Shown in pieces: positions 52,092-61,947 of a stretch of 64,000 nt of DNA. The notes beneath the pieces were generated by a model that did no database searches, was not told where the DNA came from, and saw only the letters and a list, made by a program, of their open reading frames with translations. The stretch spans positions 10,616,001 through 10,680,000 of the forward strand of contig NC_060019.1 of the NCBI RefSeq assembly GCF_021134715.1. Direction: 5' to 3'. The number at the start of each line of letters is the position of its first letter. The first letter of the stretch is position 1. The translations under genes were made by a program, and so were the position numbers. This DNA comes from Daphnia pulex (lineage: Eukaryota; Arthropoda; Branchiopoda; Diplostraca; Daphniidae).

Positions 52092-53152
52092 AACTAATTC
52101 GAATTCGATTAAAACTGTAAAATAATCAAAATTTAACTATACGAAATGAGAAATCAAGCAGACGTTTTAAAATCACAGAAATGGCAACAAATCGAGAGCA
52201 GCGACATCGAGCGTTTAGAATATGAAATTAAAAACGCTGTCTAACGACAACCTTAACAGTTACAGCAAAAGTTTTTTTTTTAGTACAGCTAAATTTGTTA
52301 TGATCAATAAAATCTATCAATTGAGTAGAGTTAACGTTGAGATGAATACTTTAGTTGAGAAGTGCTGATGAATTAAGATGTTCATATGAGAAGTTTCAGG
52401 AATGGAAAAGTTGATTAAAGACCTTGGTTTGGTTTTGCAAAAAGCAATGGGGTTCCCATAAGGATGAGGATACCAGGATATTATATGATTTTCTTATATA
52501 GATTTTACGTCAGATAATTAAAACGGCACCCGAGGCCCGCGAGCGTCATACAAGCGAGCACGTTAGCTTCGATCGACTGCCACATTTGACGTCGATTAAT
52601 TTCTTCTCATTAAACGGGCAGAACACACATCAGTGTCACCATATCGACATTCTCCAAGTCTTGTGATTGACCGTGAACGCTTCTGCGAAAACGGAAAGGT
52701 AGAAAAGAAATCAGTGACAACAGATTCTTTGAAAACAAATTTCCTATCGCTTATCTCTATCGAATCGCATACGTCAGAGTTTAACAAATGGTTAGTGAAG
52801 TTAACAAATGTCTTGTTTTTCTAAACACGAAATTGTGGCACGCCACCCGCACCGTTCAGAATGACACATTGACTGTCAAGGCGATTTGTCAGATTCTAAC
52901 AAGACTATCCTTTCGTAAGCGTTATAGAAAAAAACTGGCCGGATACAGCAAATTGGAAAGGAGTCCCAGGTATTGTCGTGAGAGATGATAGGTTAAAGAG
53001 AAAAACCCTTTCCAATTGTGTACCTGTCTTCATTTTCACGACGGACCGTGGAATAAGTTGACTATAAAATGACGGGGGATAACCAACAACCATCACAGTC
53101 ATTTCATTCTCTTCTGACTGTTCACTACCTGATCTTCTATTCACAAATCAAC
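52092..53152. other. intergenic between Ku70 and first cuticle protein gene
   Basis: No gene supported. The left part is the Ku70 5' flank. The right end carries the cuticle gene core promoter. Confidence 0.5.
53063..53069 (+). promoter_or_regulatory. TATA box of first RR-1 cuticle gene
   Basis: TATAAAA sits about 30 bp upstream of an initiator-like CATCACAGTCATTTC (53090-53105), 48-60 bp before the ATG. The same arrangement and flanking sequence recur at the second cuticle gene, supporting a functional core promoter. Confidence 0.7.
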
Positions 53153-54666
53153 ATGAATATTGCCGTGGTAAGGAATAAACAAGCGAATTAACTGAATTCT
53201 AATCATCTATTTGAAAATGTATAACATTCTGTGTGCGTTTTTCCAGCTTTTAGCGTTCAGTTTGGCTTGTGCAGTGGCTGCTCCGGCTCCGGAACCCTAC
53301 GTAAGCACGTCCTCTTTCGATTCCACTTCAAGGGGAATTCAATTTTCGTCGGCCAATGCCAAAATTCTCGGTCAGATTAATCAGCACAATGAAGACGGCT
53401 CCTACACTTTTGGTTACGAGTCTGAAGATGGATCCTTCCGCATCGAGAACAGAGATATCGACGGATATGTATCCGGCAAATACGGCTATGTCGATGCTAA
53501 CGGCCAAGTCCAAGAGTTTGGTAAGTTTCAAATTTGCATTTCTTATATATCCATCCGGAATAGTTGTAGAGTAAATTGGTATTTTAGAATATGCTGCCGG
53601 ATCGATGAACGGACAGGCCATTGGATATCAGGCTCGTGGAACGGCTATCCCTGAAACTAACCGCGCCCAGGCATTCCCAGTCTTGTATCCACCTGCTTCC
53701 GCATCAGTGGGCCAGAAATACCAGGACTATGAATATTCCAGCGTTGATGACGACCGCGACGGATTCCCCGATAACATTTTCCACGGATCATTCGGCACCC
53801 GCAACACACTACCAAACGCCGTCCATTTGACCGGTACCCAGGTCCACACTTCGTTCGAAAATCCATCGAATGTTGTTCGCCTTACAGCTCCGATTCAAAC
53901 ATTCATTGAGAACACTCCATCCAACAATGTGCGCTTGACCGCTACGGCTACACCGAATGTCGTTCCTGTTGTCAACACTGTTCAAGTCTCTCAGCAGCAG
54001 AAACCTTCCGTTGTCCGTTTGACTTCTCCGGCTGGAAATCCATCCAGCATCGTCCGTTTGACTTCTTCTGGCCAGACATCTTTTGATAGGCCAACACAAG
54101 CTGTTGTCAACCGCGTCCAACAGCAGCAGAAACCATCTGTTGTCCGTCTAACCTCTCCGGTTCAAACGTCGGTCCAAAATCCTTCCAATGCTGTCCGTTT
54201 CGTGAATCCAGCCCAGCAGGTTTCGAGCCAGCAGCAGCAGCAGATTGTCCAGTTGTCCTCGCCGAATAGGCAGACCGTCATCCAGCCTTCTAGATTCTCC
54301 ACCGGTGGTTACCAGGTGGTAAAGCAGAACGTTCAGAGGCAGCCACAGCAGTTTGTCCAAGATGCTGGGCAATCCGTTTACCAGTCTCCATACTACACCA
54401 GCTACGGTGGACAGCAATTCGTATCTCGTAATCCAGTTTACTCTTCCGGAAGACTGAATTCTTTCCTCGGGGGACGCTTTGTGGTTGGAGGAAATAACAG
54501 CCCAAGGCCCATCACCAACACCTTCGCCCCGTCATCAACCCAGCAGCAAGCTATTGTCATTGACAGTGATGACTTTGACGACTTGAACGACTTTGATGAT
54601 GACTTGAACGATTTCGATGACGACGATTTCTTCTCTGCCGGTCTTTCGTCCGTTTTTTCCGGTTGA
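53153..54666 (+). CDS. RR-1 type cuticle protein with VRLT-repeat C-terminus
   Basis: Exons 53153-53167, 53247-53520 and 53588-54666 give 455 aa. The 5-codon first exon followed by the rest of the signal peptide (MNIAVLLAFSLACAVAA) is typical of arthropod cuticle genes. The Rebers-Riddiford RR-1 chitin-binding domain spans roughly residues 45-110: GSYTFGYESEDGSFRIE, GYVDANGQVQEFEYAA. After a conserved DDDRDGFPDN block comes a long Gln/Ser/Val-rich region with degenerate repeats around the core PSVVRLTSP, and an Asp-rich end (DSDDFDDLNDFDDD). The protein should bind chitin in the exoskeleton; the acidic tail might bind calcium, an inference from composition. Tandem paralog at 56501. Confidence 0.9.
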
Positions 54667-56500
54667 TTTAGCAATCGCGTCATTTTTTATTTCAAATGAT
54701 TTTCCCATTAACTTTTGAGGACTCGAGCGACTCTTGACGATGATTTTGGACGATTTTAAAACCTCCACTATTTTTTAGCAAAGATTTTTTTTCTGGCGTT
54801 TCATTTCGATATTTTTCCTATTTTTGTAGTCCATAAGGCATGTATGAAGTAGTTGAGACGCGAAAATACAAGTAGAATGCGCAGAAATCTCGTCGACTAT
54901 GGTTTATTCGTACTCTCAATTTGAAAATGAAATGGGTAACAGGTTAGCTTGTACTTTATGGAATTAATCAATACGATATTTTAGCGATTAATTCAGTGTT
55001 GAAAAAAAAAACATTTCGGTAATTGGTTGTCTGATTCGTTTACCAACTAGGCTCAATGGAAATATTAGGTATATAGCTGTATAGCACGATTAATAGGCTT
55101 ACTTCCTGAAATCGTTTAGATGTTCTTATGGAGCTATTATCATCTATGTTTATCCAACACAACAGTGACGTCTTTGACCTGTTGGGTAATTCAACAAACA
55201 ACATAGGGCATTATAGTTTGTGTGCGTCAGCCGATCATTAGTCAGCACAGGCACGCACACACACCTGCAGTACAAAAGTAAAAAAGTAATCGCTGAATAT
55301 TTTTTAAATTTATTTAACTCTTACATATTTATTAGATGACATACATCTATATATTTGCCAAACATAAATTCAGTCTATACGGACTACGGTTTTGAATGTA
55401 CGAAACAGATTTTAACGTTGAACGAATCGTGATTTTAAATAGTTGGTTACTATAGTAACCTTCAAAACATAAAATATACTCAATAAACTCATTGCAACAT
55501 ATAGCCTACGTTGTTTTTGCCTTCTTCAGCTCTTTATTGCGCTGATAGGATACAACACCTTATCTCACGGCAATCGAAACGTGACCTACCTGTCAAAAAA
55601 TCTTGATTAGCGTTTTCAATTGACGTTATGTAGCGCATATGTAACAAGCCCGCCATGGTATATCTCACCGTCACTTAACGAAAAGCAATTTTAAACTGAA
55701 ATCGCTACGTAACATTAAAAAATACTTAGAACTCTATATGCCACCGGACTTCTCGCCCGTATAAATTTATTTCACAATAAGTTTGCATTCCAATCCAAAT
55801 CGACGCAAAAACTTTGACCATGTTATCCAAGGTCGTGTGCCGAAAATGAATAAGATATAATGAAAACGTTCAAGAGATTTTAACAATAACGCAAGGCTTC
55901 ACTATTTTTTGCGTCCTTTCTCTCTGCCGATCATAATGGTATATGGGACAACCAGCACACAGCATCTCAAAAATAAAAGTCGAAATAGAGGTTTCTTATT
56001 GCATCAACCCTTTAATTTTTTTTTCGGTCTATCCGTTTGGCTTTCGAACCATACAGGTTCCACGATAAAAGTGTGACGCAGAGCCCGCAGTTTTATAATG
56101 CAACCCCAGAAAAAAAAAAGTCTATAAGGATGTGGGGTACCCCTTTGCAAATAAAGACACCCAGAGAGAGATTAAATCCAACTCGAGAGTGAGAGAGAAA
56201 GTAATTCGAGCATCTGACATTATTTCACAGAAAAGAAGGGGGTGTCTATGTGATTTTTTAAAAAAAGAGCCATCGGATGCAACAAGTTTGAAAGACGCTG
56301 GCCGTGAGGGACCGGTAGTTTGATGGAGAAAGTACACCAGCAAGTCCAGTTCTTTCAAGCGGACAATGCAAAGAATGTGTATACGACATCAAACACTGGA
56401 ATATGGGTGGAGTATAAATTGACGGGAGATGACCAGTCAACATCACAGTCACTTCAATCGCTTCAAGTGTTCATCATCAGTTCTCCAAGCAACAACAAAT
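54667..56500. other. intergenic between the two cuticle genes
   Basis: AT-rich, no coding region seen. Short AC-rich stretches occur near 55250. The duplicated promoter of the second gene lies at the right end. Confidence 0.5.
56413..56419 (+). promoter_or_regulatory. TATA box of second RR-1 cuticle gene
   Basis: TATAAAT followed by TGACGGGAGATGACC and an initiator-like CATCACAGTCACTTC matches the promoter of the first cuticle gene almost base for base. Confidence 0.7.
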
Positions 56501-57843
56501 ATGAATACCTTGGTAAGGAACAAGCGCTATACATTATATAAAATCTAAATTGATAGATCATTTAAGTTAATAAAAATGTTATTTCAGATTGTAGTGCTCA
56601 GTTTATTGGCCTGTGCGTTGGCCTCTCCGGCACCCTACGTTGTTTCTAGGTCGCCGGCCGTTCAATTCTCAAGATCCAACACGGAAATTCTTGGACAAAT
56701 CAATCAGCTGAATGACGACGGCACCTACACTTTCGGCTACGAGTCCGCTGACGGATCATTCCGCGTCGAGAACAGAGATATTGACGGATATGTATCCGGC
56801 AAATGGGGCTACGTCGATGCCAACGGCCAAGTCCAAGAGTTTGGTAATAAGTTTTAAAAAATCACATTTATTTATTATCGCACCTTATTCGATTCGAAAT
56901 TGAATTCATTCTTGTAGAATATGTCGCCGGATCGACAAATGGAGAAGCGATAGGATTCCAAGCTCGTGGAACTGCTATCCCTGAAACTAACCGTGCTCAA
57001 GGATTCCCAGTTTTGTCATCGGCCGTCTCAGTGGACCAGAAATTCCAGGACTATGAATATTCCAGCGTTGACGACGACCGCGATGGATTTCCCGATAACC
57101 TTTTCGATGGATCGTTCGGGACCCGCAACGTTGTCAAACCAAATATCGTCCGTTTGACCGGCGGCCAGACTTACAACGAAAATGCATCGCCAATTCTTCG
57201 CGCTGTGGGTAATCCTTCCAAGGTTTCCGTCCAGCCTTCCGTTGTCCGTCTGGCCACTTCGTCCCAAACGCCGTCGTCCGTTGTCCGAGTCGTAAATCCT
57301 GGCCGGAACACTCAAAAGTCTGTCGTCCGCTTGGCAACACCTTCCAACACTGTCCGCTTCGTCAATTCGGCCCAGGTTTCTAACCAACAACAGCAGATTG
57401 TCCGTCTGTCTAACACTCCAAAAAGCGTCATCCAACCTGCTCGATTGGCCGGCGGAGGGTATCAGGTGGTCCGTCAGATGCAGCAGCAGCCCCAGCAGCA
57501 GTTCGTCCAAGTTGCTGGCCAGTCTCTCCTTCGCTCCCCCAGCTACTACACCAGCAATTACGGTGGACAACGGTTTGTTTCACGCTCTCCTGTCGTCCGC
57601 TCTTCCGGAAGACTGAATCCCTTTTTCGGAGGCGTCGCTACCGCCACCAATAACGTCAGAGATAATTTCGGGAGTTTGATGATTAGAGACAATAACAAGC
57701 TGACGTCTACTTCCAGCTTTGCTCCGTCATCTGTCCAGACTGTCTTCATAGACAGTGATGACTTTGATGACTTGAACGACTTTGATGATGACTTTGATGA
57801 CGACGATTCTTTTATTGTAGGTTCGTCGGCTTTCCTCGGTTAA
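56501..57843 (+). CDS. RR-1 type cuticle protein, tandem paralog
   Basis: Exons 56501-56512, 56588-56843 and 56918-57843 give 397 aa. The signal peptide is MNTLIVVLSLLACALAS. The RR-1 domain (GTYTFGYESADGSFRVEN, GYVDANGQVQEFEYVA) is nearly identical to the upstream gene, as are the DDDRDGFPDN block and the exon plan. The middle region again repeats VVRLAT/VRFVN-like units with Gln runs but is shorter and has diverged in length. The Asp-rich end (DSDDFDDLNDFDDDFDDD) is kept. The strong conservation of the ends against the loose middle suggests selection on chitin binding and on the acidic tail, with slippage in the repeats. Confidence 0.9.
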
Positions 57844-58256
57844 TTTAGCGATAACTATATTTGTCATTATTAGGGTTATATGGTCATATGATGTTTGAAT
57901 AGTAGAAAATATATGCAGAATTCTTTAAAGCAACCAAACTGCGTGTTCAACTTTTTTATTTCAATTTCAGCTTTTTACCCCCTAAGAAATAGACAGCCAA
58001 CACAGTGTTGGGACTTGGGGGCTTGCAAACGACCTTTACACGGAAGAAAATTTATCTTGTGTGTATACATGATCACTGATTGTCGATAAGGAATAAGTTA
58101 TATAGGTGTCCACCCAGTTTCTGGCGCATGTGTTGCACAACCTGTCGTTATGTAAAGTCACTTTTGGATTATTTCTGGAAGTGAACGACACTCGTTCTTC
58201 TCTCTCCAGTCGTAATTTATAAAATTTTAGTTTGAACACAGAAAACTTTATTGAAA
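57844..58256. other. gap between second cuticle gene and first PPxY membrane gene
   Basis: No gene seen. A TATAAAA at 58218-58224 is close to the next ATG and an acceptor-like ATTTTAG follows it, so its role is unclear. Confidence 0.35.
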
Positions 58257-58709
58257 ATGGATCTATTCACGGTTTTCGTTTGGATCATATTTTATTTGGT
58301 GGTTGTGACTCTGTTTTACTACTGCTTCCGCCAGAGCATGTCGTCTGTACAGCAGTCAGCCCGTGCACGAATCAACTCGACGTCCAGAACTACTCCAACG
58401 ACATACTCAGCATCCGATAATCCAAGAACAAACGAACGAAGAACGGCAATTCGATTCGGCGGTAACCGCAGCGTCTTCGTCATCACCGACGAGAATGACG
58501 ACGGTCGGCGGCCATCCGATGCTTCAGATTTCATCAGATCTCCGCCAGAGTACAAATGGGAAGACTTGCCGCCCAGTTACGAAGAAGCCGTAGGATCGTT
58601 CACCAATCCAACGTTCAACGACCAGCAGCAGCAGCCATCCACCAGCAGCATCGTTGGTGACGATTCAACTGTGATTGAAGTTCCGGCATCGGCAGCTTCA
58701 GTTAATTGA
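58257..58709 (+). CDS. small single-pass membrane protein with PPxY motif, member 1
   Basis: An intronless 150-aa frame. Residues 3-24 are strongly hydrophobic (FTVFVWIIFYLVVVTLFYYC), leaving a tiny outer N-terminus and a long polar tail inside. The tail carries PPEYKWEDLPPSYEEAV (about 103-119), with two PPxY-type sites, PPEY and PPSY, that fit WW domains of Nedd4-class ubiquitin ligases. An FVITDE stretch precedes them and a Gln/Ser-rich end follows. The same PPEYKWE-LPP-SYE pattern recurs in the next gene, so this is a real family, not a chance frame. It is not assigned to a named family; overall shape recalls Nedd4 adaptors such as Commissureless or Ndfip, but sequence identity is confined to the motif. 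Confidence 0.75.
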   Translation: MDLFTVFVWIIFYLVVVTLFYYCFRQSMSSVQQSARARINSTSRTTPTTYSASDNPRTNERRTAIRFGGNRSVFVITDENDDGRRPSDASDFIRSPPEYKWEDLPPSYEEAVGSFTNPTFNDQQQQPSTSSIVGDDSTVIEVPASAASVN

Positions 58710-59545
58710 GAGAAAACAATTATTACTGTGTGAATAATAGAGTGAAATGTTACGCAACAGCACCAGGCTGTTATATAAATGTATACTCCGGCGATTAATT
58801 TTATTTTTATAAAAAACAAACGTTTAATATGTGTCTGCTTGTTTGGGGGAGACAATTCTGTTGTGGAAAACATGTTCATCCAAAATACATATAATATAAT
58901 AATTTTGGCTAGCTATATAAGCTGAGATATAGCCTCTCTGCGTATAGCGTCAGCTGAGACATAAAAGCCTCCTATCTCATTTTTTTTTTGTTTCTGTTTG
59001 TATTTAATATTTTCTTCCTTATCTATTGTGTACACCGAAATGTTTCACCACACCACACCACAATCTCATGGCCGAGCGGCTGTGTATAGAGTTGGAGCGC
59101 CAGAGTTAAACAGAGTCCCACCGACTTGCAACGAGCCGGGGGGGACACGATTTTTAGTCTCGTGTTGAACTCTTATATCACATATAGTTTCTCGATAACT
59201 AAAGTCAACTTTCACGCAACGAAGAGTGTGCTTCAAATATAGACCGAGGTATGTAGGTTGTACACCTATGAAAACATTTTGCTCCAGTTGGTCCCTCAAA
59301 TTATTTGCTGACTAATAACATTTACAGCGACACAGTGCTGAAAATTCATTATCACGGGTTACTATAACCTGATAGATTGATAAGTACTAGAGCAAGGATA
59401 CTATACACGTGAAAAGGAAATATTTTGAATCACGTGCCGTTGTAGGCCCTACCCAAATTGAAAAACGTGAACAGGAAATCGTGTCTAATTCAATTTGCTA
59501 ACCGAAATGTTTATTCTGTCCGTATAAGGCGCAGATCTGACGACG
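58710..59545. other. gap between PPxY genes 1 and 2
   Basis: No gene seen. A TATATAA box at 58914-58920 followed by GTCAGCTGAG may be the promoter of member 2, which would then have a roughly 600-nt 5' leader, probably spliced. Confidence 0.35.
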
Positions 59546-59917
59546 ATGAATTCGATAGACATTACGGTGTTGGCTATTGTCGTCGGCGTGCTGTTGTTAG
59601 TCTTCATCCTCTGCGGCTGCAACAACCGGAAGAAAATCCGCAACCAAGCCACTCGGATCTTTCCGTCCGGCCAATCGAATAATCCAGCAGCAGCTGATGG
59701 ACACGGTAGGCGACATCGTCGTCGGGGTGGCCGATCGGAGAGAGCATCGGAAACTTATCCTGCCGGCAATAATGCCAACGTCTTTGTCATATCAATTGAC
59801 GACGCACCTCCGCCTGAATACAAATGGGAAGAGCTACCTCCTCCGAGTTACGAAGACGCAATCAAGATCGCTAGTCTCCAGCAGCAGGATTCGCTGCTGC
59901 TGACCCAGTCTACGTAA
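59546..59917 (+). CDS. small single-pass membrane protein with PPxY motif, member 2
   Basis: A single-exon 123-aa frame. A short N-terminus leads into a transmembrane helix (about residues 5-24, ITVLAIVVGVLLLVFILCG), then basic NNRKKIR, which would place the tail in the cytoplasm. The Arg-rich middle (GRRHRRRGGR) is followed by NVFVISIDDAPPPEYKWEE and LPPPSYEDAI, again PPEY plus PPSY. The spacing and FVI-D motif match member 1 (VFVITDE, PPEYKWEDLPPSYEEAV), so the two are paralogs. It ends in a Gln/Leu-rich tail. Likely an endosomal or surface adaptor for Nedd4-type ligases; this is inference from motif and topology. Confidence 0.75.
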   Translation: MNSIDITVLAIVVGVLLLVFILCGCNNRKKIRNQATRIFPSGQSNNPAAADGHGRRHRRRGGRSERASETYPAGNNANVFVISIDDAPPPEYKWEELPPPSYEDAIKIASLQQQDSLLLTQST

Positions 59918-61464
59918 TTCCAGCTTGTTTATATTATATATTCTGTAAATAGTTTCATCTTGGCAAATTGCCGAAAACAACTTATACATATTGCATATAA
60001 CCCCCGCTTCATCGCAGAATATCGTTTCGTCGCAATAAATTCCCATGAGCTCAATTTTGAAAAGGGAAATGAAATATATGAACTTATTTTTTTCTCGTTT
60101 CCAAGGGGAACAAACACATTTTTTCCTGTGTCTTATCACCAGCGTGATGTTGTCGGACGAGCCTAAAAAAAAAATCACGGAGCTAGACTGTGAACGGCTG
60201 ATAAGTCGAACTCGAATCCGATCGGACGTCACTTACATTTTTTTTTTTAAATTCACGCCAAATACCCCTTTCGTATTCAGAAAGTTGTAAACAACGTACA
60301 CAAAATCAAAAACTCGATCACGGTCATTCTGAATATCTGAATGCTCCCATTTGTTTATCAGTCGAAATAAAATGACAAAAAACACCATTTTAAATAAGGA
60401 CGGAAATCGAATGTTTAATTTATTATAGTCATGCAATTATGTAATTTGTATGACTATACACACTCATATCATCGTATTATATATATTTGTCAACATAGAA
60501 AAACCAGTGCGAACCAGTGTACCAGCATGACTGCACAATTTTGCTGATGGTCAAAAGTCTTACCGCCTAAACTTTTGGGTGCCTTACGAATCTCCTTGGC
60601 ACCAGCATGTTCTCACCACTGTCCAAAAACTTGCATTACGATCTGCTTACAATCATTCTTTAAGATCTATGGCTTAAAAATAGAGGTCAACTATAGAAAA
60701 GAAAGTTTGCATTATATAAGATAGCGAGAGGAGTGAGACTATACGCGATATAAATGTCACCCACTGGGCCATATAATGTGCGATGAAAGCGGGTTGATAA
60801 CGGCCTTCAACAATTTCACAGGGTTTTTCTCTTATTACGACGTAACAAAATTCATACGCTCTGCAATATCGAACCATGTGGGTTAAAGGCTATAACAAAT
60901 CGGATATACTATACACCGGTGTGTGTGTCATCTTTGATTTTATCGTTATAGATAGAAAAGATATACTACAAGACAAAAGGTCGCATGTACCGGAAATTTT
61001 TTAAACTGTATCTAAAAAAATTCGGCCAACAATTTATGTGTATACCCACTTGTGAAGTCAAGTCTGATATAAAACCACGACTCCAATCAAAAAGAAATCG
61101 TGATGATTCCAATGCGGACTTTTGTTCTAATTTTATACAATTTGAAATGCACGTCGTGTCTGAGAGATGCGTAGCGGCGATCAAATTGGATATTATAGTA
61201 TAGACAGCGACTATTTTCCAATCCGGCGCCAAATTGAAATGCGATATCTCTCCGTCACATCTCAAACTATATAAACCGCAAAGTGGCTTTCAACATTCGA
61301 CCGGAGAAGTCAGTCTCATTCTTCGGTTCAAACATTTGCCAGTGTTATTCTCAATAGGCTCTCTGGCCTTCCAATTTAGGATTGGCTCAGCTTTCCTCGG
61401 CGCGGTAGTCGTTTAAATTTAAATTATTTCTTCCAGGAGAGTGTGTTATCGACTTTTCAGTTCA
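59918..61464. other. gap between PPxY genes 2 and 3, with a TATA box
   Basis: AT-rich, no coding region supported. A TATATAAA at 61268-61275 is followed by an arthropod initiator-like AAGTCAGTCTCATTC about 35-45 bp later, a good promoter for member 3. Confidence 0.45.
61268..61275 (+). promoter_or_regulatory. TATA box of PPxY membrane gene 3
   Basis: TATATAAA lies about 40 bp before a TCAGT initiator (61308-61317) and about 190 bp before the ATG at 61465. Confidence 0.55.
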
Positions 61465-61947
61465 ATGGAAAATGCTTTTCTATTAGAAATCTTGGTTCCA
61501 ATAGCGGTGTTTTTAGCGTTAAGCGTCTTTTTCGTTATGATGTTCGTCAGAAACAGTTGGTGGGATTGTCGGAAGAAAGACGAGAAATCGGAAACAGCCA
61601 GCAACAACACTCAAGGTACTAAAATTAACAAAACTAAACTCTATACCCAGCAGATATTGGCTATATTGACTTGTATCAAACTAATTGAATTATTTAAATC
61701 GCTCAATCGCAATGCAGCGGCCACACATCACAGAAGCCATGGTAACGGCAGCAGCGGCAGTGGCGAGAGTGACGTGACGTTTATCGACTTGCCGGCCTTC
61801 GGCGCCTGCTGTTCGCTCCAGCATCCGGATTCTTTGCACGCGATTCATCTGCACAGGACCAAAAAGGAGGACGATCCTCCGCCAACCTACGAGATGGCCA
61901 TGGGTTATTTGACTCACGAACATCACTCTTGTTTGCACCTTGTTTGA
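61465..61947 (+). CDS. small single-pass membrane protein with PPxY-like motif, member 3
   Basis: Probable exons 61465-61615 and 61718-61947 give 126 aa. An N-terminal transmembrane helix (about 7-28, LEILVPIAVFLALSVFFVMMF) is followed by basic and polar tail sequence. The tail contains SDVTFIDLPAFG, a His/Cys-rich stretch (CCSLQHPDSLHAIHLH) and DDPPPTYEMAMG, a PPTY site. Like members 1 and 2 it has a short outer end, one helix and a PPxY followed by acidic/Met-Ala residues. The intron at 61616-61717 (G|GTACT ... GCAG|C) is 102 bp, has no in-frame stop, and keeps the frame whether removed or not. A retained form would be 160 aa with an extra hydrophobic stretch (QQILAILTCIKLIELF). Confidence 0.7.
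   Translation: MENAFLLEILVPIAVFLALSVFFVMMFVRNSWWDCRKKDEKSETASNNTQGTKINKTKLYTQQILAILTCIKLIELFKSLNRNAAATHHRSHGNGSSGSGESDVTFIDLPAFGACCSLQHPDSLHAIHLHRTKKEDDPPPTYEMAMGYLTHEHHSCLHLV

Noticed and set aside
57028-57570. Minus-strand 180-aa frame
   Set aside because: Antisense of the second cuticle gene's repeat region; the stop-free stretch is explained by codon bias of the sense strand.
59063-59105. tRNA-like A-box (TGGCCGAGCGGC)
   Set aside because: No matching B-box, acceptor stem or cloverleaf could be drawn around it.
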